Below the pieces are notes generated by a model that worked only from the letters and a program-made list of their open reading frames with translations, searched no databases and was not told the DNA's origin. 64,000 nt of DNA from Andrena cerasifolii. Taxonomy: Eukaryota; Arthropoda; Insecta; Hymenoptera; Andrenidae. Below, piece by piece: positions 12,493-26,057 of the stretch. A program made the position numbers and the translations under genes. Position 1 is the first letter of the stretch. Each line of letters opens with the position of its first letter. The stretch is taken from positions 5,761,001 through 5,825,000 of the forward strand of contig NC_135132.1 of assembly GCF_050908995.1 (NCBI RefSeq). Direction: 5' to 3'.

Positions 12493-13711
12493 TTTAATTT
12501 GAAGTACTTGAAGATTCAATATCTTGTGTTTGGAATGATTTGAAATTTGAATTAACTGTTGCACAGGCACTTTACTCGACCACTGCAATTCCATTGATAA
12601 TTATATTATAATAGTTCTAATGCCCGCCTGAATTTTAGTTATTTTCTAATTCCCTTCGTTATTATATTAGTGAATAATATGGCGGGTTCACAACAATTTC
12701 CACCGAAAAAAACACGATTCGATGCGTCCGCGCCTTACGAGCTCTATCAGCATGCATAATGCATCGCATTATGAGGAGCACGGCATATCAACTGCTGCAC
12801 AATTATCATCATCGAAATTAATAACGAACCTGAGCACATTGCCCCCGCGACGACGTGTTCGCGAAGGTAACAATTACTGTTTGAATAATTATTTAGATGC
12901 GCCTGCCTCGGGGTAATTACCACCGATACCTAATTAGTAGATCGGCCGCCCGCCTGCTTAAAAACCGCTTGACGTTCGGATCGCGCGCCCCCTGAAGTGG
13001 AACGCCCGAAGCTGCAACCGCTTACGCGCCTGACATCTCGCGGGCGGAGCTTCAGATTGCGAAGCGGTAAGGGGCTTTTCGGTTCCTCTCGACACTAGTA
13101 ATCTACATGTCCCATTTTTCCCCCTTAACTTTTGAAACGCCCTGTACTGCCGCTGTACCTCCGTCACGCTTTATACTACTTTATAAATAATTGAAATAAT
13201 TGAGAGGAAGAACGGTGGGGGCATAGCTCGAGAACGGCGCAGAGGAACAATCTTTCCTCGATTTCTCGCCCAGTCCCGGTTCTTCCACCTCATGTCGCGT
13301 TATTAATCCACGTGCTTCGACGAGGCATCGGAATTATCGAGTGGCCCGGACGAGTTGACTTTAACGGGGCCTCTCGTTAAAATGCGAATACTCGACTTAA
13401 CGTAAGCGTTTTATCGGTGAAATAAATACGCCCCGCTCGATGGCTCGAAGAAATCGCGACGAGGGACGTGCATCGACTGTAAACGACGTCCGCCATTAAT
13501 ATTCCTCGAGATTTCTTGTTTCCTGTCCTCCTTTCGGAGTGATAAATTATTGTCGGGAGGTTGTACAGGTAGCGATTATTATACTGCATTATGGAAATTA
13601 TAAGTTTTTTAATTTTTATTGAGGAGTATCTTTGGGGCCGTTTGTTTCAAGATGGCGGCTGCTGTGGGTTTCCTAGATATTTGGGCTGAATTCGATTATT
13701 TCACACATAAT
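12493..13711. other. No gene recognised
   Basis: Alternates AT-rich and CpG-rich DNA (12710-13560). ATGGCGG words occur near 12679 and 13653. No exon is supported. Confidence 0.45.
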
Positions 13712-14394
13712 AATGAAGAGTCCTTGTGGAAAACACTGTCAAGGGAACACCGCGAACTCGGACTCACCGATTGGAACGCAACTTTGTGGATTTTTAGAGT
13801 GACTCAAAACAAGAACAACGGTGTCTTTCATTTGGGCCCTATCGCTCTTTAAGGAGCTGAAAACTAACCTCAAAATCAAATTGGCACTTCCACTTTTTCG
13901 CGTATAACTCTCAAAGTGCAACAGATAGAAAAAAATGTTTCAAACAAAAGTTTAATGGTGCAATAAGCGCTACAAACTTGCGTTAACAAAATTTTGGAAA
14001 GAGTTAAAAAAAAATATATAACTGACGAAAAAAAACTTTTTTCAAAATTTTGTTAACGCAAGTTTGTAGCGCTTATTGCACCATTAAACTTTTGTTTGAA
14101 ATATTTTTTTCTGTCTGTTGTACTTTGAGAGTTATACGCGAAAAAGTGGAAGTGCCAATTTGACTTTGAGGTTAGTTTTCACGCCCGTAAAGGGCGATAG
14201 GGCCCAAATGGAACACACCGTTGTTCTTGTTTTGAGTCACTCTAAAAACCCACAAAGTTGCGTTCCAATCGGTGTAAGTACCAAAATTAAAAAAAGTTTT
14301 TTTTTGGCGGAAAATGTTCTACGTGCCAATGGTAATACTATATTATAGAATTTGACTTTTGGCATTTATAGTGTATTCTGCAAGGACTCTTCAA
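13712..14394. mobile_element. Large foldback element, GAAGAGTC family
   Basis: The ends carry AATGAAGAGTCCTTG and CAAGGACTCTTCAATT. Inside, arms of about 250 bp (roughly 13763-14012 and 14032-14274) are near-perfect reverse complements around a short centre, sharing CCGATTGGAACGCAACTTTG and GCGTATAACTCTCAAAGT-type blocks. Frames predicted in the two arms are mirror images and are not genes. A transcript would form a long hairpin. Confidence 0.88.
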
Positions 14395-16002
14395 TTAATG
14401 ATAATATTTGCCTGAGCTGCCGAGATTAAGCTGTTCCTTTATAAAACATAGTGATCAGCCGTTACTCGAATTTATATTAAATAGAAGTGGAAAATGTGGG
14501 GGAATTTTGAGGGTATAGTGAAGGGTATGAACGAATTTTTGGAAGAAATGGTGGAGGATAATTTGTGATTTGGATATGATGCTAGAATCTATAATTCCAG
14601 AAACAGTAACATCTTTTCACAAGAATATTATTTATTAAACAGTAGAAATCTTAACAATTTGAAAACTTTTAAGTTTCGACTGCTAAAGTCTTAACTTCAA
14701 TAGAAGAAATTATAGTTAATATAATTCACAAGCTAGGGTAATTTGAGTAATTGAAAGTCAAAGTGTCTGCTAGATATAAGTCCAAAACGATCTGCCTGCC
14801 ATCTGTCTTTTCAGTTTGTAACATAACCTCTAAGCAGTTACTCAACAATATTATTGGGGTCAATAAAACACTTATAAGGAGCTTTTTATTAACTTTTTAA
14901 ATTTCAAGTCTACTAACTCAATAAGCCTCTGCATTATTCAACAAATATGATAAACATAAATGTTACAACAAAAACATGCAAAAATGCGCGAGAGGCGAGG
15001 TGAATTATGCATGCTGCTTGTCCCTAACCTAACATTTGATACGTTAACCGTTATTCAAGAACTCCAGGGCCACTTTGAACTCGAAATTCATCGAGATGTT
15101 AAATAAGAGTTTCTTGTTCGTTTCGTGATTAAAAAACATCTGCAAGATCCAGGCGAATCTTTATATTTCTACTCAGCACAAATGTTCAAGCCGCGCTTAA
15201 GAATCAGACACGCTTTCGAAAGCTGGAGGTTTAGCTCTCGGATACTTTTCCTTTAGTTTCGAATTTACTTCTTTAAGAGATTTACCGCGCACAGCTGTTC
15301 CCTGCGAGAAAATAAAACTCCCGGGGGATTTCGTAGAATTTTAAAGGCAATTGAGGAGGGAAGTTGTTTTCGCGAGCTGTAAAGCATTTTATTTCGGAGA
15401 TAGCGGGCTTTGGGCGCTTTTTAAGCGGTTTTTATACCCTCCGGCTTAACGTAGTAAAGCAGTTAATGAAGTGCTGTCGCGGAGAAGAATATTAGACACC
15501 TGAATAATTCACTTCATCAACTTGAATTGGTTCGCTCCAGTAACATAGATGCAACTCCAATCCCCTGTGAATTTATTATTATCTTACAAGGAAACTCCAG
15601 TTATCCGAACATACCGATTTTTTTTAAACTGAGCAGGTTTGTAGGGGACCTCAATAGAAGTGCTTGGCAATTTTTTGTTTTCTCCCATTTTGTGATATTT
15701 AGGGTGAAAACTACCCTTATATGTGTTTGTGTGTGAATTTTTACTTTCCTGCATATCTTGACAACTATAGTAGATATAAAAAAATTATTACAATGAAAAC
15801 TTAACGGCATTTTCTGCCCTACAAAACTGTGTAATCATTGTGTTTGAAATTTGTAATTTAAACAGGAATACAACCCCCACCACAAGTGACTTACTACAGT
15901 GTACTCAATTTTTAAATTTCCTTCGAAATTTTCATGTTTAATCCCAAGTTTCGTCTCCCAAATTCTGGGAATAGTCCTAATAATGGAATCATTATTTATC
16001 AG
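14395..16002. other. No gene recognised
   Basis: AT-rich spacer with a moderately GC-rich patch at 15000-15480. CCTAACCTAAC occurs near 15024. No exon is supported. Confidence 0.45.
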
Positions 16003-16050
16003 ATAAACTATTACACTGCCATACCATTTTATGGCAGTGTAATAGTTTAT
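16003..16050. repeat. Perfect short inverted repeat
   Basis: Two perfect 21-bp arms starting ATAAACTATTACACTGCC and separated by 6 bp. The loop is short for a typical miRNA precursor; it could be a small MITE remnant or a cruciform. Confidence 0.85.
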
Positions 16051-19000
16051 ATTCGTGATACCACTTCTAATTGATAGAATCCCTTCAGAATATACATTAT
16101 TTAATTACTAGCAATTTACGTTCAGAGCGAGCTTTTATTCTGCACATTTTATTCTACCATTAAGGGTGACTCGTCATCCTTTCAGGGGCTGTAACGCGAG
16201 TTACAACGCACCATTTGTAACTTGAAGCAAATTGAACGTGGCCCTCGCAGTCAAATGCCGAGTCTGAATCCAATTTTGCAATTTTTTATTTCGCGCACAT
16301 TTGTTCTAATTCATTTTACAGGCGCGGGGATGAACGATTAATCCCAGACACGTACAGAAGCGTAACAGGAAAATCTCAAGCATTTGGGTATCCCGGGTAT
16401 CTCGAAGCTTTTTTTTTCCCAGAATAGATATTTCATCGTTTACAAATGGTACTTGTTTCGAGGCTGCAACTGCGGCCACCCTGGCGCGGGGGAGGGAACG
16501 AAATGAATCATTTTTAAACGCATCACGGACGCGAACAGAGATTTATGCCCTCCGCGAGCGTTCCGCGGGGCGTGTGACACGAAAATATGGGAATTAATGA
16601 TCATTTTGACGAGCAAATAGTTCGCTGTATACTATTATCATTGCTTTCATTATCATGCATTCGTGCGATACACGTGATTGTAATTAATTGATGAACGCAA
16701 CGAGTCCCAGTAATCTGCATGAAATGCATATTGGCCGGTGTATTATTTGTGACTAATGTTTGCTTAATGTAAATGAAAATGAGGATGCCAGGATTATAAT
16801 GAATAATTTCGATTAATAATCATAACGTCTTTATTGCTCAGCGAATTCGAGGAAATATAAACGCTTGAAATGGGGGGACGCCATATTGAACCTAACCTCA
16901 AAACACACCTGGTATTTTTATAATACAATTTTCCCACACTTTCTTACGAAGAGGGATATTCGAAATCAATTTAGCCTTCAGATTGCAACAACTTATCGTT
17001 ATTTAAATCATTTTTAACCCTTCGCACCTTCTTATAATCACAAAGCGGTCGCACGAGATTCACTGAACCGCCATTTCTCAGTTACAATTTTCGTATTTTT
17101 GAATCTCTCAGCTTTTGAGCGATAATTGTACACTCGCAATACTCATACAATCATGCTGTAATATTCTTTTCCTAGAAATGTAAATTTTGATGTGATGAAA
17201 TTTGTAGTTGGAAAAATAGTTGTGGTAATAAGCGATTTTTTGAGGTTAAAATTCCCCAAATTTTTAAATTCTAATATTAAGATGTAAAAATTTACAGAAA
17301 CAGAATAATAAAATATGGCTATTTTTAAATAAATATAAATGGCAGAATAAAGTAAATATAATAATTAAATATCACTAATTTCAAATAAACATGAATAAAA
17401 TAAAATACAGCTAAGAAAAAAATAATGCCTGGGGTGCGATAGAGATTCCGTAGAAAAATATCTTAGGAGAAAACAAACATCGACCTCTACAGACACCATA
17501 TTTGAAAGCAATGCATAAATGAAGGGAAATAAGCTCTGTAGGTAGTATAAAAGATTCAGTAAAAAAATGGCCATTTGATCGAAGGGTTATTTACAAAAGA
17601 CGAGAGGAGCATTTTTCATTTCACAATTTTTGCAATGCAGCTATCCCCGCTCCCCAGTTCATGACTACCAAACCATCGATAACGCCATTGTCATTACTCG
17701 TCTATTGCAACGCGAGTCGCCAGAGAAATGAGCTGTCTCAGCGCGTTGGTCGTGATTTATTTATATCGTCGCATCGAAATAAAAAAAGCACGAGGGGGTT
17801 GTTTCGTCCGCTGAAACTGCCGCGAAACCGAGCGTTTATTTATAGAATTATATTCCCGTTGGACGCTGAATTCGCGCGATTTCGATTCTTAATTAATTAG
17901 CGTCCTTTATTTTACGTGCTCCTTCTCTGTTTCAATGGAACGGGGAGGAAATTTCGCTTCCCCCATTTCCACTCGTAATAACCCACAGATAAGAATCTTG
18001 CCACCCCTATTTTTGCTTCGGGATTAAGGGCTCTCCGTTCGCTCTACATCGAGATTAACCATTCGCGATCTTAATGTTAACCGTGTATTTCAGTCCGCTG
18101 AATTCCGTTTCTGGTTCAAGTCGTCAGTGGACTTTATAACTGTTCCATATTCTTGGGCGGACATATATCAGAGTGTTAAGTAGTTAGCGAAGTGCTGTCG
18201 TAAAAAGAGGCATTCAGAGCCTGAATACGAGGGTGAATTAATTTGGATCCAGTTAAGATCGACCTGGATAAGCTTGTACTCGCGTGAAATTCTCGTTTAA
18301 TTATAGTCGTCCACCCTAAAACTTTACTTTCGATCGTTTGTCAGAGCTTCTGCAAGAACAGGACTTTGCCTATGAGGATTTGCATTCATCTAGCCGTTTC
18401 GGAGGGTGATTATTGCGGTTTTAGGGTGCTTTGAATTGACAGCTTGCTTTTGGTATTCACTACACACTTTTAAAGCGAGGGGAGAATAAATCATTTCGAA
18501 CCCAACAGTCACTCCATTTTTATCGCTCATATACATAGATATAGTCGGTAGCGCAGACTTTTTAAAAAAAAATCTATATCTATGTATATGTGCAATAAAC
18601 TAGATCAAAAAAATTCTGAATATTACTTCAATCATACCTTAATATGCAGGTAAAGCGCCAGATAGTATAAACTTATAGTTTTTTTTTAAAATAAATTCCC
18701 GAAGATGGGGTTGAAAAACAGTTTTGCTTTGCCAAAATTTTTTTGTAACTATAAACTGGTTTATTTATCGTCAGCTGTCGTAGACAAAAATTTGAATTGC
18801 TGTTACCAAGGGTAATTTCAAGCTTCAACGAAAATCACAAAATTAATCTCAAAACAACCCTTGCTTATTTCCCAAAAATCGTATTAATTCCTTTTCAGCA
18901 ACACCTGTCCAATTTTTCAATAAATTCTTAGTAAGTATCGCAATTTTGAATTGAAAATTCACTTACGTATAGTAGAGAAGGGTTAAAATCAGAATAAAAA

Positions 19001-19586
19001 TAACTCTAAATCCCCCCGAAGGGTCTGTGTCCATTAGATTTTTTCTCGACATCTTCTCGTTCACGTCTCGGTTCAGTATCATGCCCTCCAGGCAAATAAA
19101 AATGCATAGCAGCAACTATCGTCGGCAGCCATTGTCAGGCTCGTAAAAGTCGCCATTGCCAGCGAAACAGAGCAATTGGACATTGCAGGATCATCGGGGA
19201 ACGAGGGCGCGATGATCGCTTCGGCGCTCTTGCAACAGCTGAGAGACTTGCACGATCATTGCTGGACTGTTTCTATGACGATTCCAAACACAGCAGAACT
19301 ATCAAATGGGAATCAGTTTGTAGCAATCAGGATACATCGATGTTTCTTCGATCTGGGAAATTGAAGCTCCCTTAAGCCTTGTACGGAATTTGTAGAGTTA
19401 CATGGATAAGTAAATTTAGGTTAGATTTACCCAATAGGTATCATATATTTGCAAAAAACGAGCATATAAAAATAAAACTCAGCTCATTTAGTTATTTGGT
19501 TTAATGTTTTAAGAGGTTATTCAATTTCTGCAAAAAGAAAATTGAAAAAATATTATTATTATTTATTAGTGACGGCTATAAGTTAT
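16051..19586. other. No gene recognised
   Basis: CpG-bearing patches at 16450-16600 and 17640-18150, AT-rich elsewhere. A GCCATATTG next to CCTAACCTCAAAA lies at about 16879-16907. A 17-bp inverted repeat (ATACATAGATATAG) lies at about 18530-18595. No exon is supported. Confidence 0.45.
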
Positions 19587-20107
19587 TTAAGGGGTTAGAC
19601 CACCCTGACCAGGACAAGAAATATCGCATCTTTGGGAATTTATTTCTAAGTGACAAAAACACTTTTATCGATAATTTTTTTTTAATGGAGATAGAAATAT
19701 TTGTGAATAATAGATACATTTTTTTTCTTCAAATATCAAAACATTCCGAAAACTTTAAATGCGTTTTTCTCGAAACCACGTTTTCCGAAACGGTGTACGC
19801 TGTAATTTGAGTAAAACTCTATGGATTTTTATACAATCTTGCACAGATGTTCTTAAATGAATTCTCTATCGTCCGACCATAAATTTTGTCGATTGGCTGA
19901 AAAGTAACAAAACAGCTACATTTCGAAGCAAAAAGCTCATTTTCATGTGTAAGAAAATGGACTTTACGCATAAGTCAGGTAAAAATTAAAATATCGAAAA
20001 AATCTTCACTGAAAAATTTTTATCGATAAAAGTATTTTTGTCACTTAGAAATAAATTCCCAAAAATGCGATACTTCTTGACCTGGCCAAGGTGATCTAAC
20101 CTCTTAA
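19587..20107. mobile_element. TTAA-flanked foldback element, family C
   Basis: Left end TTAAGGGGTTAGACCACC, right end the reverse complement of TTAAGAGGTTAGATCACC, both on TTAA. The outer ~100 bp of each side are reverse complements (GGGAATTTATTTCTAAGTGA and its mirror). No transposase frame. Confidence 0.84.
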
Positions 20108-21680
20108 AGATATGAAAGCGTTTCAATCCAAATAACACATTAGTAAAGTAGCCCAAAATGCACCTGAAACTCAAAGACACCTGTTTTCAGAGTGTTGAGT
20201 AAACAAAGGAGAAAGTAGGACTTCCTAAGAACTGGAAGAATGGAAAACTGTTCGCAGCGCCCTCAGTAGTATGGAATCATACCTATAGGTGCGCAGCAGT
20301 AGAGGAACAGTGTTTCGGATGAGTCATATCGAAGTCCGTAAGAAGTAACCCGGCATCGTCTCGTAACAGAATTATTTTAAAAAAATCAGCCCCGTTTTCC
20401 ATAGCCACGTCTTGTCGAAAGTTACAGTAATGCGTTTCCACTCGCCACGGCTCCGCTTCCGGTCCCCGCGGGAGCGAGTCCTCCGTGACAATGGAAAAGC
20501 GAGGCGGAATGATTCGATGGAAGTTTAAGAAGAAACGAGCGCCGGTGTTGCTGAAACAATGGCCCGCGCTGGGTGTCGGGAAACTTTCGGATATAATAAG
20601 ACGGATTTTTGTTTCGTCGGAGTTGCCGCCTCGGGAATCCGAGTGGTTCCTGTCGCTCGAAGGGAGCCGACACTTTATGAGGGTTTCAGCTTAAAATGAT
20701 TCCGCTGTTTAGACGAGTTTAGGGCGCAGGCAAATCAGCAGCCTCCCGAATTTCGTGTTTCGAGCGCGGGGACTAGTCCATCTCAATTCCTAGAAGCGTA
20801 ACATTCCTCTTAAGATTTCTGAGACTGGTATTTTGGACATATTCGTACATTTTCTATATTTCTGTGACTTTTTTAAGTTAGCACTGTCTCTGCCAAGCGA
20901 ATGTAGGGGAAATATAAGTTCTCAGACATATAAGAATCAAATGGGACCTTGGGCTTCTTCCATTTCTAGGTTAGGGACGGTTTATAGGTTAGGAATCTCA
21001 TTTCAGAAAATTATTATTATTGAAATCGACGGGTAGAAAAATGCGACTTGTTTGAAGAAGGAGGGAGTAAATTCTTCCCGAGTGCGGAATTGGGGGTGGA
21101 GGAAGTACAAATTAAAAGATAAAATTTCGACAGCCTAAAAAAAAACTAGTACGCGAGCAAAAAATACAAAAATGGTGGAACGCCTTCGAAATTCCTGAAT
21201 GGGGAATTCCACACGTAGTAAAATTTCGAGTGTGGAACACTCCACGCATTCCACACAACTCACGCCAGCTCTGCAGTAGTCAAGCGTATTTTTTAATCAT
21301 TTCAAGAACGTTTATGTAGGGCAATGTTTCATTTGGCCACATTTTATGAATTATCCGCTTCAAATCTGAACATTCAAACGTTTTTAAGAATGTCACAATA
21401 TGGGTCACAAATTAAAACTGTAGAATTGGTCATAGGTTAGATCTACAGGAAGGTTCAATCGCTTTTGCGAACGCAACAGGACGGTAGACTCTCCACATAA
21501 CCTACAAAATAATACAGTTCCAAACGAAAATAATGAGTTTCAATTACTTCTCTAATTAAGCGAAAGGTATCTCCCACAGCATTATAATTCAAGAATATTT
21601 ATTCCTTCCATTTCTCTCCCCGCTTCTGGTTTTAAGGGCGGATCCTATTTTACGGGCACAGTAAAATTTGGGATATTTTT
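20108..21680. other. No gene recognised
   Basis: A CpG-rich patch (20340-20700) has overlapping frames on both strands. Two AGGTTAGG words lie near 20969 and 20986. No exon is supported. Confidence 0.45.
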
Positions 21681-22395
21681 TTAAGGAGGAACACCACTGT
21701 GACGGCCGAGAAGTAAGCCATTTTTAAGAATTTTTTTCAGGAATAATATACAGTTTTCATAGAAAATTTTTATTACCTATCTTTAGTGCGCTGTCTTAAG
21801 AGGCTATACAAAAAAAAATAAATGGAAAAACATCCATAAATTTTAGTATATTAATTAATCTTCTAGACCCTCCCACGCGAGCTGGTCGAAGGTGTAACTA
21901 CGGAACAGCAGGTCCGAAATCAAATTTAATTTTTTTTATATAAACTACATGAGTCTAGTTTCCATTGTACGTATCGATTTCTTAAACAAATTATTTTTGT
22001 AAAAATGGTGCGCTTCAGAAGAAAAGTTTCGAAAATCCGCGGATAAGATGGACAGTTTTTCGAGCGTATTTCAAAAAATTTGTTTTCAATCCAAGAATCC
22101 GTACGTACAACGGAAACTACACTCATATAGTTTATAACAAAAAAATGAAATTTGATTTCGGACCTGCTGTTCCATAGTTACACCTTCGAGCAGCTCCCGT
22201 GGGAGGGTCTAGAAGATTAATTAATATATTAAAATTTATGGATGTTTTTCCATTTATTTTTTTGTATAGTCTCTTAAGACAGCGTACTAAAGTTAGGTAA
22301 TAAATTTGTTTTATGAAAACTGTAAATTATTCCTGACAAAAAAATTCTTAAAAATGGCTTACTTTTCCGGCCGTCACAGTGGTGATCCCCCTTAA
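21681..22395. mobile_element. TTAA-flanked long foldback element, family D
   Basis: Bounded by TTAA. Left end TTAAGGAGGAACACCACTGT and right end a near reverse complement. The arms extend about 240 bp each and share the block TTCTAGACCCTCCCACG and its mirror, around an unrelated centre of roughly 210 bp. Its ends share CCACTGTGAC and an AAGCCATTTTTAA-like subterminal word with family A. Confidence 0.86.
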
Positions 22396-23568
22396 AAGAA
22401 CCCAGCAGACTTTCCCGACCGCTGTTGCGAAGCAATCCCCGAAAATGGAACGACCTGTAACTCACTTTTTCCCCGTTTCCCCGTCCAGCACGATGAAAAA
22501 AGAAGCCGCCACGCGGAGCATGGTGTTTGCGTTGCGGGAGTGATGTTTAAAAATAAAAATGTTGGGCGAAAATTGCAACAGAACGGTGTGTTTTCAGCGA
22601 AAATTGTTCATAGAGCCTCGAGGAATTGGATGTTCGTGCCGGTTGTTGAAACAGCCGGCAAATTAAACACACTTCTCTTTGTTTTTCCAAACGAAATATT
22701 CCTGTACGAGAGGGGACGCCGGCGTTCGACGGAACGCCCTTTTCCGATTCCTCCAAGGTAACCGAAAATGGCCGAGTAGGGCGAACGGAGAGGTCGCGGA
22801 ACCTTAAAGGGAAGCAATTCTTACGGGAGTATCGACAAAAGCGTCCTTTTCTCGCGTTTAACTACCCTAGCCGTTTGTGGTTCGTGAGTAGAAAGCCGGG
22901 GCGGGGGAGGGAGGCTAGGGCCTCGATGATGGTTACAGGGGCTGCGATTCTCGAAACCGTTCTCGAATATCGCGCAGCCCTATCCGTGGCTTCGTTGACA
23001 TGCATACGAACTTCGACAACTTTCGAATTGCAGATCAGGGACTTGTGGGGAGCGAAGACCCACGCATTCGTCCTGCTGTCGAAGCAGAAAGGGTTTCGAG
23101 GGTCGTCAGGGGTTGTTGGGGTGGAAGTGTCGGGGAAGCTAGAGGGGGAGGTCTTGGAAGCTGACGAAGGTTTCCAAGATCTTGTTTTTTGTGTTAATTC
23201 TCTGCCCTTAGCAACAAGCCTGCTATATGGGGTGGTACCAGTGGGAGGGAGATAATTATGTAGGAAGGGGTGAGTCCAAAATTGGAATTGGAATAATCTG
23301 GTGAAATATTTTTAAATGGAAGGGACTTGGATAAATTGGTTTTCAGGATTATTAGTAAATACTTTTTTCATTTGAATTGACTTATTTTTTTTTTGTTTTT
23401 GTTTAGTCTAATTGCAAGTTTGGGAGTGCAAGGAGGTGGACTTTAAATAATTTTAGCTAAATTTGAGTATACTTTTGTTTTCTGAAAACTTTCAATGATT
23501 ACTCACTGCATTATTTATGTTTTTTCTGTTATTATTAATATTTTGTTATTATTTTCAGGGTTAGACTT
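22396..23568. other. No gene recognised
   Basis: GC-richer at 22430-23260. A 126-codon + frame starts at 22875 but has no cysteine pattern, domain or splice context I can name, so it is not called. Confidence 0.45.
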
Positions 23569-24412
23569 ACAAGGGACGTTCGGTAACCCGGAAATTCAGA
23601 AAATTATGAAACTCGGTGTGCAAGTAGAGTAGTTCATCCGTAGCGCAACCCTATTTTTGTTGATGCAGCTTTTGGGGTGAAATCACCCCATGAATAAAAT
23701 GCAGTGTTTTCTTTTGCGTGGAATATCTCGAGAACGGTGAAAGATATCGAAAAGAAGTTTAAATAAAAGTTGCATCCCTTTTTTATATCTATACAACCGC
23801 GTAAAAGAAATTTTCGAAAAATCCATATTTTTCAAGTTACCCCCACCACCAACCCTTAAAATTAAGTTTTTGTATTTTGTAAATATATGCTGAAAGACGT
23901 CTGGAAGAATAATTTCTTTTCGTACATATAAATAGTTTATGCGTTACATTTTTTCTTCTAAAAAAAATATAACTTTTATTATCGAATTTGAAGTCCATTT
24001 TTTGCAGTTTCCATTAATAAAATGGTTTCCTAAATCAATATTGAAGTTAATATTAATATAAAATTTAGAACGCTGTAGATTAATCAAGCAAGACAGTACG
24101 TTAGGGTGCCGCGAAAATATTTTTTTTCAGATACAATATTGATGTAGGTGTCAAAAGTTTTCCAAGGTGGTCCATAATCAGGGTTTGAAAGGATGTTTTC
24201 CTCAGATATCTTCAGGTTGCGCATCGACATCAATGTATTCAATTTCTATGAAATTTTCTATTTTTTATGAAAATTTTTATTCATTGCCGATTTACTTTTA
24301 ACCTGTTCTTACTTCCAAACAAAAAATAGGGTTGGGTTACGGATGAACTACTCTACTTGCACACCATGTTTCACAATTTTCTGAATTTCCGGGTTGCCGA
24401 ACGTCCCTTGTT
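23569..24412. mobile_element. 844-bp TIR element beginning ACAAGGGACGTTCGG
   Basis: Both ends carry ACAAGGGACGTTCGG followed by AACCCGGAAATTCAGAAAAT in inverted orientation, and the match continues inward through ATGAACTACTCTACTTGCAC and its mirror (about 90 bp per arm). The interior is AT-rich with no transposase frame. Superfamily not assigned, because the target duplication is unclear. Confidence 0.82.
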
Positions 24413-26057
24413 CTTATTTTCTGTTCGCTCGTATTATTGTAGCATGGTTTATTTTTCCTTAATTGCAAGCAAATGGGAATGTAATAAAAACGTATTATTA
24501 TTATTATTATTCTATTTGGAGCTGGCATTACTCTTCTTTCAAAGTAATATTCATTAAAATTTCTCCGCCGCTAAGCCGATATAAAAAATGTTCTGGTTAA
24601 ACCGATAACGCATATCGTGCCCGCTAGTTTCGTTTGCCTACATCGAGTTTCGCTTCGACTGCGGAGAAACAATTTTCGCGTAACAGAGAAACTCGTTATA
24701 CCGGAATAAATTTCTCGGTCACGTCAGGGGATCTCGACTCAGAAAGAAACAAGAGGAGGGGGGGAAAAAAAACATTCGATTTTTTAATCAAAACTCCTTT
24801 TCATCCAGTTGACTCGTTTCGCGTGAGAATAAATTCGCCCGGCCGAGACGGTCGCTCTCGTCGATGCGAACTTAATTACCGAAGAAAAAGTCCCCCGACC
24901 GAAAAGTGTTCTCAAGCTCCCGGAAGTCCCTCGGCACTTTCACCTTCCGCCCGGGCGGAATTCGAGGCGGAGGACACGCGAGAAGAAATAGCGAAGTGAA
25001 GTGCACTCGATGGCAAAGTTATCGCGACGCGATTCGATGGAGAAACCTCGTGTAACCTCGTTGACCCGATTTCCCTCGTTATAGTCCTGCCGTAGACACG
25101 TTCTCCAGAAATATCGAGCCATGTCTCGTGTTAAATTCCGCTCAGACCTTGTGCATCTCAGTCGAGAAAGATAGTATTTCTGATGGCGGCTGTTTCGATC
25201 CTCAGTTTCACATTTTTTTTCCCCCAGTATTGTTAGTAGGATTATTATTGTTAGTGTAAATCTAGTGGAAGTAGACACATAAGGTACGGAATCGTGTAAA
25301 TCTAAGAAAAGGTGCTACTTAATTTTTTCTTCATCCCTAAATTTTTTTCTATTGTCCTAAACTTTTTTTTAGGTTAGGTTGTAGAGCCAGCACTTATGCT
25401 GAGTCTCGCCTATTCGTCATTATTGTTATACTCGTAATTGCAGCGGGGCAATAAAGACATTTAATAATTCATAATAATAATTAATGTTTTTAACGTACAG
25501 TCGAGGCAGCTATAAAACTTATTTTCATCACTGTAGTGAGTCAGTTGAGTTTGAGGGAGAGGGTAGGATGTTTTTGATGAGAGTAATTTAATTGTATTAG
25601 TAAGGGGTTCTTGCAGTTGGAAAAGTACGAGAAGTTAATGTGCACGATTCCCTGTCACTTATTTTTTAACACAATCAAGTTAAATTGAATTAGCCGGGCA
25701 ACTTTTGGTTTAACCTAGTTTTAGGTTAAGTTTAAGTACAGCGTTTCTGCTACAGCGTTTCTGCTGCACCCTTTAAGCGAAATGTGTTATTTTCTCTTAG
25801 CGAAACAAAGATATTATTATTATTATAATTGCTTGCTGAATTCATGTGCTCAACTGTTGAGACAGTGAAATTTCCAAAATCCAAATAGTAAAAATCCACT
25901 AAAATAAAGTAGAGATTTTTTTTATAATTCCTTTGGAAATTAAGAATGAACCTCAGTAACATTAAAAATAAGCGAAAATCTTTGAAAATTGTAGGAATGA
26001 ATCTTTATGGTATGTTTTCAAAACGACGAATCGCGCCACCTAGCAAACTAATCCTTC
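24413..26057. other. No gene recognised
   Basis: CpG-rich at 24600-25200 with frames on both strands; (ATT)n microsatellites near 24496 and 25810; TTAGGTTAGG near 25371. A copy of the 53-bp dispersed repeat ends at 26006. Confidence 0.45.
25954..26006 (+). repeat. Short dispersed repeat, copy 2
   Basis: 53 bp matching 6697-6749 at 50 of 53 positions, same orientation. Confidence 0.75.

Noticed and set aside
13739..14348. Two similar frames on opposite strands (shared peptide near FESYTRKSGSANL)
   Set aside because: They are mirror images produced by the foldback arms, not paralogous genes.
16003..16050. miRNA precursor
   Set aside because: The stem is perfect but only 21 bp with a 6-bp loop, which does not fit a usual animal pre-miRNA.
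18070..18190. Frame with a WFKSS stretch after TTTCAG, considered as the first part of the DUF7044 module
   Set aside because: Lacks the glycine and cysteine pattern of the module and runs into a stop without a phase-2 donor.
22875..23255. 126-codon + strand open frame
   Set aside because: No cysteine pattern or signal peptide that would make it the missing first exon; no family recognised.
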